From Myripristis murdjan (Eukaryota > Chordata > Actinopteri > Holocentriformes > Holocentridae), in contig NC_043999.1 of the NCBI RefSeq assembly GCF_902150065.1, positions 20,773,682 through 20,837,681 on the forward strand: a DNA stretch of 64,000 bases, given 5' to 3'. The notes under the pieces are model-generated. The model did no database searches. It had not been told where the DNA came from and worked only from the letters and a program-made list of their open reading frames with translations. Position 1 is the stretch's first letter. Every line of letters begins with the position of its first letter. Below, in pieces: positions 18,526 to 30,500 of this stretch. Position numbers and translations under genes: made by a program.

Positions 18526-21500
18526 GAGGTCAAAACAGGGGGACAACGAAGAAGCGGGATGAGAGAAAAGGCTCCTCAGAAAGCCCTTGTGTTCACCTGA
18601 ATTTCCCCATGTGTGAATTAAAATATCTGCAAACACTTGATAACCACTAGAAACTTTTTGTATCTATCAGGTCAGTTTGGTGCACTTTCCTGCACACTAA
18701 TGCTCACCATTCATTAGATGCAGGCTGTTTTGATAAAATGACAGACAAGTACTGACAAGTCAAGACAAACTTCTTTTTTTTTTTTTGTTTTTAATCCCTG
18801 CAGGCATGTAAACCTGAGTCATCAACCAGAAGACAGTTGCTATTCCTAGAAGTAATCACACCTACTCAAGTTCAAAGATAAAAAAACAGTGAAGACAAGA
18901 GAAGGTAATTAGGAGGCCATGAGCCATACTGAGTTAACTGGGTTTGATTCTTGGCGGGGCCATCTATACACACACTACATCTAAACCTACACTCTAAATT
19001 TTCAGTGCAGAATCTTGTAAATAATGTGACTGTGCTGAGCATGAATGTTGAAACAACAGCAAGTATCTGGGATTTTTCCTTACCTCTGTTCCTCTTAAGT
19101 CTCTGGGAGTGTATAATTCCTCTGTCATCTGCACTGCCAGGCCAAAGTCTACCAGCACTGCCTTGTCTGACATCAGGACAATGTTGCTGGCTGAGGAGGA
19201 AATAAAGGAAATAGGAAAGGAGAGTCAGTTTTCATTGGTGTTGCAGAAGCATAGTTTGTGCCAGTAAATCTGCAGTATATTTTGAGGAAATAAGCACTGT
19301 TGAACATCAGCACAAGTGGTGAATTCACAGATGCCGTACTGTCGTTATAGCAGATTTGCACTGTGGTTGCTTTGGTTTAAAGTCAACTGGACAAAAAGGG
19401 CGCTGGAGACTTCAAAGCAGCAACTGCGAAAGTCAAACAAGCACGCGAAAAGCCTTTTAGCGAGGAATTTCAGGGAGAATTTGAGGGCAGGCCTTTTCTG
19501 AAACCTCGCCCTTCTGCTTCATTACCTCCCTGAGGTAAAACTGCATATTATGACTGGAGGCAGGAAGCGCTGAGGACCGCAGCACCACGCCAGGCTTCCA
19601 GGCCACAAAGCTGGCCATTGTCGTAATTCATTCGCCTCTCACTACACTACATTTAACCCTTCTTTAAAAGGAGGGAGCATGGGAAACAGGGAGGACCGAG
19701 CTGGAATTTCCAGACGCCAAACAGCCTTTAGGTCATAACTTGAAGACAGACAGCTCTGGAGAATGCTTTGATGCCTCAGCTGCTGTGGTCCGACTGATTG
19801 TAAGTGAATCTCAGTCATACTAACGCTAACCCTTAAATAACGTGTCCACGGTGCCAACTCAACGTGACCACCTTCCTGTGTTCCAGCAAGCTGTCGGTGG
19901 TTACCAGAGTTTGCCAGTGTGACCTGTTTGCCTGTGCACACCGCAGCTTCCTGCTCACAAAACTTGCACAGACAACTGAAACTCCCTCAATATTCTGTAA
20001 AATGTATTGTGTAAGGTTGCCTGTGTCTTGTGTCTGTGGTTTGATTGGTCTGTGGCTGTGTGTTGACTGATTGAACTCTTTCCTGCCAGACAATTAAGGT
20101 TCTTGCAAGAACTATTCTAAAGAACTAGGCTTCATCAGTCTTGCCTTTGACGTAAAGTGAAGGAAGACCTGCGTCACATATATTCCTGAGCTAATTACAC
20201 CATGATCCCACTAACACCATGAACCTGTCATTAGAGTCAAGCACCAAAGGTGGAAAAGAAAAAGAGCACGCTTGTCTCCTGTGCTTACGTTTGATATCGT
20301 GGTGGATGATGTTGTGGGAGTGGAGGTGTTCCAGGCCCCGTAGAACCTGCTTGGTCACCCAGATGATCTCAAACTCCCTCATGGGCCCGCAGCTGTCCAG
20401 CTTCTCCAGCACCGAGCCGCCTTCGCCGGCCTCCATGAACAGGTGGACGGTCTGGTCCCAAAACAGGGCACCGTACAGCTCAGCGATGTTCTCGTGACGG
20501 AACCGAGCCTGGATCTCCACATCGGCAGCTTTAAAGTTCTCCATGGGGATCTGAGGAGAATCACATCACCGTGAATGCATCATCACAGATCTCCACACGA
20601 AGTCAATAAGAAGCACATGCACTTAGAGGATAGGTGAGGTTCAGCTATCCAGTCCATCAGCCGTTACTTTCTTTACTGTAAATGTTCTCCTTTCCAGGGC
20701 TGCACTGCAAACACTGGACATTCTGTGATATTACAAGGCCAGGAAACCACTCCTGCCTTGGGCGCTAATATTTTCCATTATAGGAAACACAAAATAGACC
20801 TTGCCCCTCCCCAGGTACAGAAAACTGGATCACCCTGATAAGAGAACAATGGGAAGAAACGGTATTATTCAACTTCTAGTGAAAGTGTGCCAGGATTTCC
20901 TAGTGTCCCACTTAAATCAAAGGCATACACAATTATAAACTAAGAGGGTGAATATTTTTCAATAAGGTAAAGTTTTTAGAAATATCAAAATTCACCGCTG
21001 TCAAATATATAGAAGTGTTGCAGTGGGGAGTTTCTGTTAAGTTTCCATTCTTTCAGCTACCTTGGGCAGTTTTGTAAGAAGGCTGCAGAGAAATGCTTCT
21101 TCTTCCTCCTTTGTACAGCGCATTATGAGTGTGTGTTCAGGGCAAACATTAAAAGGCATGTTGGCTTGAACATTCACTATTCAAACACAGCGGCGATTTC
21201 TCGTAAACAAGGGCACTTGGCAAAATAAATATTTGGCACGTAGGCCCTGAGTTTCGAGAAATCCTTGCAGCTCGCATTCCGATCATTGCTCAGCTGGACC
21301 TACCAGTTTGCATGCCATTCTCTTCCTGGTTTTGGTGTCCTGAGCCAAGTGGACTTTCCCAAAGGAGCCTTTGGGCACGAGGCCAGAGCCGGGATTCTTG
21401 TAGGTCAGCTTCCATGGAAACAGGACCACATCCATATCAATCTGGTAACGACCATTCTTGACGGCCATGTGCTTCTGCAAACAAGAAAAACAAGTTGTTC

Positions 21501-21987
21501 TGAGCATGATGGAGTTTATCAAAACAAACATGGTGAAAAGAGTGCTGAGACGGATGAACTTTCAGTGCTGTCTTTATGCCCTTCTTACGGGGACACCACT
21601 GAGGCAGAAAACACGGCAACAAGCGCTCACCTTGCTCAGCAGGACTCCCATCTCCTCAGGCAGGCGCTTCAGGGCGGCCGGCTGCATGTTGGAGATGAGG
21701 TTGACAAAGGACAGGACGTCTGCCACCGTCCCGTACCTGACGCCGCCAACCCCGCCGCCGTGACCGTTTTGCTGACTCCCTGAGCCCAGCAAATCCCCAG
21801 AATCCCCCGCCTCCTCGTTCTCATCCATCTCCTCCTGGGAGAGACCTTCTTCTTCAAACAAAGAGCCGCCCTCTTCCCCTTCCTCCTCTTCCTCAATGTG
21901 ATAGAGAGTCTCCACAGCGTCGATGATGTCCTCTATATTCATGTGAGCCAACAAGAGTTCTATTCCGTTATCATATTTGTACTCCAT
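16661..21987 (-). CDS. map3k8: Mitogen-activated protein kinase kinase kinase 8 (TPL2/COT)
   Basis: Seven coding exons on the minus strand: 21987-21631, 21474-21304, 20550-20289, 19190-19084, 18082-17930, 17135-16889 and 16785-16661 (stop TAA). Phases match throughout and give 473 aa, against 467 in human. The kinase activates MEK1/2 after TLR and TNF-receptor signals; in mammals it is held by NF-kB1 p105 and ABIN2. Seen in the translation: N-terminus [17 protein letters not shown]; an acidic Glu/Gly/Ser-rich insert at about residues 32-80; VRYGTV; the glycine loop [11 protein letters not shown] (154-164); catalytic lysine in RMACKL (K175); HHDIK with D261 (His in place of the usual Arg of HRD, as in human); DFG at 278-280; SPE after the activation segment; C-terminal [13 protein letters not shown]…EYG. 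It lies head to head with mtpap, as in human. The start ATG is the first in frame, just after an acceptor at 22015-22016. Confidence 0.97.
18272..18328. repeat. CT-rich simple repeat in a map3k8 intron
   Basis: Pyrimidine tract of CTCC and CT units on the plus strand, inside the intron between the fourth and fifth coding exons (18083-19083). Confidence 0.9.
18494..18521. repeat. (CA)n microsatellite in a map3k8 intron
   Basis: About 13 CA units, same intron as the CT tract. Confidence 0.93.
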
Positions 21988-22014
21988 TTTGATTCTTTAC
22001 AAGCACTCCAAGAT
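21988..22014 (-). other. map3k8: map3k8 5' UTR, part on the first coding exon
   Basis: 27 bases precede the ATG after a good acceptor (TTTCATTGCAG read on the minus strand). This implies at least one upstream non-coding exon. Confidence 0.7.
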
Positions 22015-22892
22015 CTGCAATGAAACATGGGAGAGTCCAACATTTGGTCAGTTTTTTTTTTCCACAGACTAACAGAGAACTCATGATGAGTCAGGTAACA
22101 ACTGAAACATCCTGACCAATCAATGTGGGCAGAGCCGGATACACAACAACAGTAAAGCCTAGTGGTACAGCTTGTTAAAGAGGCAAGGGAGGGGCTTGTG
22201 AAACTCTTTTCCAAGCACATGAAGGGAGTTTCACAGCAGTGTGGGAAGCCCCCAGGGCAGCCTCAGCTGGGTTTCAGAGCAATACAACACCCAGACTCCT
22301 GATAAGATTGTTGACAGACAAACAAATTTATAACCTTTAATGGGCTATGAAAGGGAAACGGCATGCACAAATTATTGCATGTAAATCGTAATCACATGCT
22401 CTGTCAAGTTTTTCAATTCCTCAGAGAAAAAAAAAATAAACCTAAACAAATAGCCCACTGTTGAATGTCATTATCATTTAACCCTGAGAGGCAGATAAAG
22501 GGCAATGAGCTGGGTTCTACAGTCATATTAAGGGAGAAATGTCACCACAGTGATCTTGTAATGCAAGGGCACATTTTGTCAAAATGTGTAGCTACACATT
22601 ATGCATCCTCAACTGGCCATAGGAAACAGCTGTAATAGTTCCTATATAAATTATAGCGAAATTAAAAACATCTCACAGCAGCCAGGAGACCACAGATCTG
22701 CCATATAAATTCCACCAGTATAACACAACCGATCACATCAGATATGTAAGTAGCTTTTTTACCCAGTATAATACTGAGATATTGTTTTCTTGTTAGGATG
22801 AATACAGATTATTACTTATTTCTATCTTACATGCATGTGGATCACTGATTACACAAGAGTGAGGGAAAAGAAAAAGACATGGATTTACTTAC

Positions 22893-23100
22893 TTCGATGT
22901 TTTGTGTTGACAGCTTAACCTGACTGCGCTCTGTCCATGATGCGTCTGTGGCGTCCAACGCTGACTGCCGGAGAAGTGAAGCGCTGCGGACTGACGCGTC
23001 ACGGCTACTGACGCTTTCAAGGAAGTAAACAGAGGAAGTGCTGTAGGGCAGTGCGTGGGCGGGTAATGTCAAGTGCCAAATACTCACAGCACCACTCTGT
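22893..23100 (-). other. map3k8: Likely map3k8 non-coding first exon
   Basis: On the minus strand ACATCGAA/GTAAGTAAAT at 22893/22892 is a near-perfect splice donor. It is preceded by CpG-containing sequence, and followed about 880 bases later by the acceptor before the coding exon. The transcription start is not fixed by sequence; the upper bound of 23100 is a guess. Confidence 0.55.
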
Positions 23101-23492
23101 AAGTTTCGTTTTTCTTTTTCCTTTTCTCTTGTACTCCCAGATGAAAAACACATTTTCAGGACGTGCGGTATATTACACCTCATAGACGACTTGACTATGA
23201 TCATGTGGGAAAATGTGTGTTTTTTTTTTTTTCTCTTGCAAGTGAAACAGGCAACAACTTACTCGTGATGATTTTTTTCTTTTCATATTTAAAGAAGGCT
23301 TTGCAACCTACCCTCCAACTGTAGTCATAACAACACGCAAACTAGCCCATTTGTGAGATCAGTGTTTTGTGGGACCGTGAGAAGCACAGAAAAAAAGAAT
23401 AGCGGTTGACATTTACTACAATGTTTTGGCAGCGTCCAGTTGCCGTAGATCACAGCTCCAGGCGTGCGCGCTGACGTCTCCTCGCAGCAACA
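22950..23492. promoter_or_regulatory. Shared bidirectional promoter of map3k8 and mtpap
   Basis: About 0.4-0.6 kb separates the first exons of two divergent genes. It contains a GC-box/EGR-type GCGTGGGCGGG at about 23055-23065. CRE-like TGACG sites occur near 22992 and 23472 (GCTGACGTCT, 20 bases before the mtpap ATG). No TATA box stands out. Divergent arrangement plus GC boxes is typical of bidirectional promoters; activity is inferred. Confidence 0.6.
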
Positions 23493-26400
23493 ATGGCGTC
23501 CTCCTTTGGCGTGTGTAGGTTACATATGAGGGGATGGGGCAGCTTGGCAAAGTCCTTTCCAAAGACTGAGGCGTGTTTTCAAAGAAAGTTTGGGACAAAC
23601 GCTGCCGCCGCGCAAGCCGAAGTGCCCAGGAAAGAAGAAATTGGTTAGTAACTGGAGCTGTCAGGAGAAAGTGTTTCGAAACAAACCGAGTTAGCCTGCA
23701 AGCTAGCTCCGACACATAGTCAGTGTTGCGCCAACCTCAATGTAAAAATCTGGCGATTTAATGTAATCTTGCTTATAGGCCAATATTCCTCTCTGTTAGA
23801 CTCTAACTTAAGACCTTTCTGAATCGCTGGGGTCTTAAGAAAATTTCGGCGCATATTACACTTAGCAGCTCTGTATATTAGTAAACCTCAGCTACAGAAA
23901 TGATTCCCCTGGTATTTCCACACGCCTCTTACATCAATAGATTTAACAATAAATATTACTGGAACAAGTGAGTCTTTGTTAATTATTTGTATGCCGAAAT
24001 GAGGAGGGGATTTTAAGAATGTTTTTTGTCTTTTTGTCAGAATGGGGAGAAATAATTCCTTCCTGAAAGTTGTAGCGATTGATGCTGTTTTTGTTTTTCT
24101 GTTGTCAGAGGAAAAGGCTGCACCCAAGCCCTTTATCGATGTCCAGGCAGAGAGACAAGAACAAGCTGAGAGATCTGTGCTCATCAGCTGCCAGTCCAAA
24201 ACCAATGAGAAAAAGTTCCTTAAGCTTTTATCAAAACATGGAGACATCAAGAAATATTTCTATTATGAAAGCTATGTAAGTAACAGCCCCAGTCATTAGC
24301 TCCACTGTATACATATGACAGCCTTTAACACCAAATTAAGATGCAATTGGATGATGCATTTCTGTCTCCTTGAATGAGAAAGTGTATTAATTTTAGATTG
24401 ATGATCATTCTCCAGGGCACTTATGCGGTGGTGGAGTTTGCCAACAAGGAAAGCATTGCTTCGTTGCTTGAAGCCACCGCCATTCCTAGCGTCAATCATG
24501 AATCCACAGTACCGTTCAAATCAAGACTGCTGTCACTCAGGGGTTCTGGTCCCGCCGAGCAGTCGCGCCTTCAGTGTGAACCACAGACCACCATCCCCAT
24601 CAATGAGCTCATACAGAGACTGTCCCGAGAGGAGAGTGTAAGTCACTCACTGGTGAAGCAGTATAATAGTTTATTGTAAGGTGGAGAACTGAGATGATGA
24701 CGGAGGGGTGGATTGAGGGTCCAGATGGAGAGATGGGGGGGTGAAGAGATGGTGAGATGAGGGAAAACGGAGACAAAGGGGAGAGGAACAGATAAAGTTT
24801 TCCAAAACACTTTTCTGCGGAAATGTTTGAGGCGTGGCTTTTGTTGCCAAACTTAGTTATAAAACTTAAGAAAAACTGCAGAATGCTGCTTTATACGTTA
24901 ATGCGAGATGATTAAAGCATTCCTTGGTTGTTGTTTTGAACATGTTTGAATTTCATAACTGTTGCTCTGATACCAGTTTTAGTTTTGGGCCACCCAGTTT
25001 GAGAATATAAACTAGGCAGTTGGTGTCAGAGGGGGCCATAGATAATAAGACCCAACCACTAATGTGTTTCAATGAGCTAAACCACAAAGTTAGTTAGTTA
25101 AAGTTAATACTCACATCAGTGCTTAATATCTTTGAGTCTTCAAAAGTGAATTATTCTTCTTATAGTAAGTAATAATAAACAAGTGATTAGTATAATAATC
25201 TTAAAGGTGTCATGCAGTGTCAGTTTATTCCTTGCTCTTATTAAAACAATACACTGTCAAAACCACAGTAATATTTGAATAAATATAAATAAGCAATGTG
25301 GTTTGGAATATATTCTTTGCTGCTCCATTCTTTGGGCAGTTTTTTTTTTTTTTTTTTTTTTACCAATACATGAAATCAAGAATTGAATGATATGATATGA
25401 TTTGCTCTATGAATCCATTTATATAGAGCTCTGACAGTGTAATGGATTTCACACGTGGATCAATACAGCTTTTACAGCCGTCTCTGTCCTGTCTCGTCTC
25501 CTCAGGTAGACCGACAGGTAACCTCTCTGACAGAAGCCTACCAGCTAACAGAGGAGAACGTCCATCTGCGCTTCCTGGTGTGCTCTCTGGTCAAGGATAT
25601 TGCTGCTGCTTATTTCCCAGAATGCATCATCAGGCCGTTTGGGTCGTCAGTGAACGGCTTCGGAAAGCTTGGCTGTGACCTGGACATGTTTCTAGACCTG
25701 GATGGCATCAGTGGAAGGAACATAAAAGTGGTAATATTGGGGGCTTAGGGTGAAATTACATGCAGGAATTCCTTTTGGGCATTGTTATTAGAATAAGCTA
25801 AGCTAATTTGTGAAAACAAAGGGCCAGCCTGTTCTCACAGCTGTATCTGTCTTTGTAGTTTGAATAGTATCACTGCGTATTTAGAAAGCTCAAATTTATC
25901 CTAGACTTGTCATAATGTCATTTTATTTACATGATCCAATGGCTCACACACTGTTTATCAGCTCCTCTATGCCCTGATGATCCAGCAATGTTTTTCAAGT
26001 AGTTGCATTGCACCACATGAGTTTGAATTTGGATGTCAAATGCATCTATTTGAGAGTTTGTAATGAATTGTTATAAGTTAATATCACATTTTGAAATTAG
26101 TGTTATCATCTGATGTTTGTGGCCATGTCCCACTTCCCTCACTTAAGAGGAGTCTGGAGGGTGGGATGATTCAAAATGGCCAGTGAGCGTCCAGCCACCG
26201 ATGGTCAAATTTCCAGTGTTCTGAACTGAAAATCAGAGGTGTGGAAACATTTCTGCTTTAGAGAAAGGAAAGCTGTGCTGGATAAAGCAGTTACCACATG
26301 TAAAATATGTACGTTTAAAATTAAATTCGAAGCCTGTATAATCATGAGAGTTGGAGACACAATATTGTTAGAGACAACAAATGAGGGACTGCTTTCCAGG

Positions 26401-27533
26401 CTCTTCCAGTTGAGCAGAACAAGTTACAGCTGCTGTGGCCTCGTTCCTTTGCATCGCTCTGAGTGTAGAAAACTGTTTTGTGAGCTCTTTGTTCTGCAGA
26501 GCAAAACAGAAGACAGCTGGAGAGAGTTCAGACTACACAAAACACACTTCAGAAACAATGAGCTGCTGTGGTCCAAAGATTTAACTTTTGCCTTAATGAT
26601 AACCAAATAAATAAATAAATATAACACTAAATAATATAAGATATTTAATTGTTGACAGAAGCCAAGTTACTGTTGGATTGTCACGTGAGAGGGCTTAATA
26701 CCAGAATATCTGACACTTCTTGTCAGTGCAACTCCCTGCACATTTAGAATTAGACAGATGGAGCATCTGCTACTAAATTGTGTCTGTTATTTGAAGACTT
26801 CTTGATGTTTGGGAAATGTTCACAGGTGCAAAAAAAATTCCAGCATTGTTGTGAGTCCATATAGTTCCTAGCAACATTGTTTTATATAGCACATGAAATG
26901 AACTTCATGTGACGGGTCATTCAGCGAGTGACATATACCCTCTTTGTTGTTAAGATGCACAGTAGTGTTTTTAGATGGAAATTGTGCTCTATAGCCTAAA
27001 TAAGAATGCAGATGGTCATCATGGTTGTGTATCTGACTCAGGATTTGGTCATTTTTATTTTTATACATTTTCCTATGTTAGGTATTATTATCTCATGCAT
27101 ATGATCCGATTACTAATTTACTTCATTCATTGTTTGATGTCATTTCAATCCTATGTTTCTATTACTTTTTTTTTGCCTTTTTCCTGCTTTTATTTTGTTA
27201 GGTGTTTTGAATTGCATTAGCTTGTATGAAAAGTGATATATAAATAATGTATGATGTGATTTGCTCACATTTTGCACATCACATCACAAAACTTCTTCAT
27301 CTTCCCTGTGCCCAGCCAAAAACAGGTTTGTCCTTGGAGTACCAGATGAAGCGGGCCAGCTCGGAGCGGGCCGTCACCCAGAGCATCCTGTCCGTCATCG
27401 GGGAGTGTGTGGACCAGTTTGGGCCCGGCTGTGTGGGGGTGCAGAAGATCCTTAATGCTCGCTGCCCCCTGGTCCGCTTTGCCCACCAGCCCTCTGGTTT
27501 TCAGTGTGACCTTACAGCCAATAATAGGTATGC

Positions 27534-27580
<47 letters not shown>

Positions 27581-30500
27581 TTCAAGGCCATAACATGCTC
27601 CACGCATTTCAACTACAGGTTCTCATTACTCAGTGTAGCTTTTTTCTTTTCTATTTTAATGTTGCCATGTTTCATTAGCCCTTTGATGCATGAATTATGA
27701 AAGCCTGAGTCAAGATTTTTTTCTTATGTGTTTTTATTCTTCTTAGGGCATGAACACTTTTGTGAGTCTCCATACTTCTTTAAGGATGCAGGACTGGTAT
27801 TACCATGTCATGATACTGGTATTAACATGTTTTCAGCAACAAGAATTGACAGTCTCTGCATAAACCTCAATGGAGGGGAGCAGCAGAGAGCACTCTAACA
27901 GCTGATAAGCAATTCCACCATAGAAACCATTGCATTTAGGAGAAAATGACTTTTAAACAGCAGTCCACTGTAGTGACCGCTATGCACCAAAGGGTTAAAG
28001 AGTGGATGTACTTGATACACAAGTTCTCACGAAAAAAGGGTTTCAAAATGCCAATAACTGTTGGTCATAGGCTGCTTGCGTCGCAGAAACTGTGAGTTTT
28101 ATGTTGTCCTTCAGAACGTTTTGGTCACAGTGGCATCGCAAAAACCCCAAACAGAAACCAGAGGTGCGCAGGAAGTGCTGAGAGTGTTGAGTTGCATGCT
28201 TGCCTCAGTGAAACTGGATAGGGGAGCGAGAAAAGGGGCTTGTTTGTGTTTTACTTCTCTCTTTTCAGCCCTGAAGTTATTGTGGTCTCCACCAGCAGCA
28301 ACATGCATACACAGACAAACACACACACACACACGCACCTGCTAACGTTCAGAAAACCACTCTGCAGTTTCTAAGGAAATGGAGTTGAACCACCCGCTGT
28401 GGGTGGCTGTTAGGGGTTTTTCTGAAACCTTGTTTTGGGATCTTTGAAGCCTAGCCGTTTCCGTGTATGAGCAGGTTAGTGTGTGTCAGATAAAAAGAAA
28501 AGCAAACACCAAATGCCAGCTGACTGAATCAGTCACAGTGCTGAGCTAAAGACTGCTCTCTAGTGGTGGTTTTGTCTTGACTGACTTTCGCCGTTACTGA
28601 CGGTTTCACTGACCTATGACAAACAGAGCAAGATTTCATTTTCTCATCATGTGAGTCTGTTAAGTCTTGGAAACAAATAGATGCAAACTGTGCAGACTTA
28701 AAAAATCCATTCTTAAGCCAAACTGCATGCATTTTCAAAACACGTATATTTCAGTGCCCTACATAGAATTTAACGGCAAAGAACACACTCATCATAGAGT
28801 TTTCTTTCCTAAATGATGAACATTTAGTCCTAAATACAGACAGGTTGATCAGTTCACAAGAATAGACGAAATTGCTTTTGTTTAATGTATTTTCTATTGA
28901 TATATTGAGAAGCAAGCATGATGCATGATTATTAAAGCAATAAAAACAGCACTATACATCAGAGTGACATTATGTTTTGGTCTTCACAATCAGTGCCCAC
29001 CTTCCTGTTTGGTACTTTTTACTAGTGCCCGACTGATGTGGGATTTTTGAGACTCATACTGATTCTAAAGGGGAAAAAATCACTAATTACTGATATGGCA
29101 GCCAATACAGTGAATTTTTGATCTGGAATAAAAATTTACCTTTTCTATGTGGACTGTGCACTGATTTTACACTCAGGAGGATACTTTCCTCAACAAATGA
29201 CTGTTTTAAACAACATTCAGTATTGTTATACATTGTCAACCAATTCGAGAAATGAGAAATGGCTAAATTCAAAAATAAATTTGAATAATTAAAAAAAAAA
29301 AGTGTCACTACAACGAAATGGCCACATCATCACATATAAATAAAATGTGTCTCATTGAATGCACAAAAGTCTCAGCTTTCCAGTCAAATCCAATTTATGC
29401 AGCTCCAAGACTGTTTAGGCCCCAGTCTGCACAAATACACAGGTCCAAATAACACATTTGTACTGCATGCATGGCTTTTGCCCCAAACTACATGGGATTA
29501 TCACAAGGTGGGCATGTCTGCAAAGGAGCGACCCGTGGGTGCTCATAGAACCCATTTTCATACAGATATCTGGAGGTCAGGGGTCAGAGGAGCCCCTTGA
29601 AAATGGCATTTTAAAGGGGTCCCTTGGTAATGTTGGTCTACCATGGTCCAACAAATTTGACATTTCTTGTAGTACGCCATGAAAGTGATATCATTTTGAA
29701 AAACAGAATGTGAATTTCGAGACAGTTGGTGAGTTAGCTTACCACTAACTCCACTGATTCAATAGAAAGTGAAAGTGTGAACTTGAGCCATGTGATGAGG
29801 TAGTTTATTTTTCTGTATTATTTCAGGTTCATAATTAAAAAGTGCATGAATGCCTTTGAAACCAGTGCTGGATCTTACTGTCAGCATATTAGTTTCTTGC
29901 TGTGGTTGTTTCTGTGATGACACGTCACCAGCATTCCTTTGAACAAATGTGTGCACGCCTGAATTGTACATTACATTACCAGTGGTGGTCCAATAGTGGG
30001 TCCAGTTATTTTGGAAAGCCAAAGCAGTGTCAAATTTAGCTTAATGTCAAGCCCCACTTAATCTCACCAGTTTTATAAAGGTTGAGGTCAGCTGTCATAA
30101 ATACAGCCAAATAAAGTTTCATCATTCTCCCAATATATTTCTCTTTGCCTTTTCAGTTAGTGGTTTTAAAAAGAAACTGATGATTATTCTGCATCAAAAA
30201 CACCTTTCATTATTAAGATAATCAAGAAACATATTCTTATACCTATCCACACTGCAGTCAAATTTTAGCCTCTTGAGACTGTCAGTCTGATTTTGGCCTC
30301 TTGAGAGCGTCTGGTCAGCTGACTGCTCAGACAACACACTAACTAGTCAACCTTGAAAAAATGATTTTTGCACTTCCCTAATCACAGTGAGGCAGCTGTG
30401 TTGATATTTACCTGAAGACGCTGACATGAGCAGTCACATCACAGCTCCACCAAAGCACACAGAACAACAGTGTGGGCTTTGCCAGCTGGATCATGTTCAC

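Noticed and set aside
25965-26080. TGATGA in mtpap intron 4 as a box C/D snoRNA start
   Set aside because: No CTGA box D with a closing stem at suitable distance could be found.
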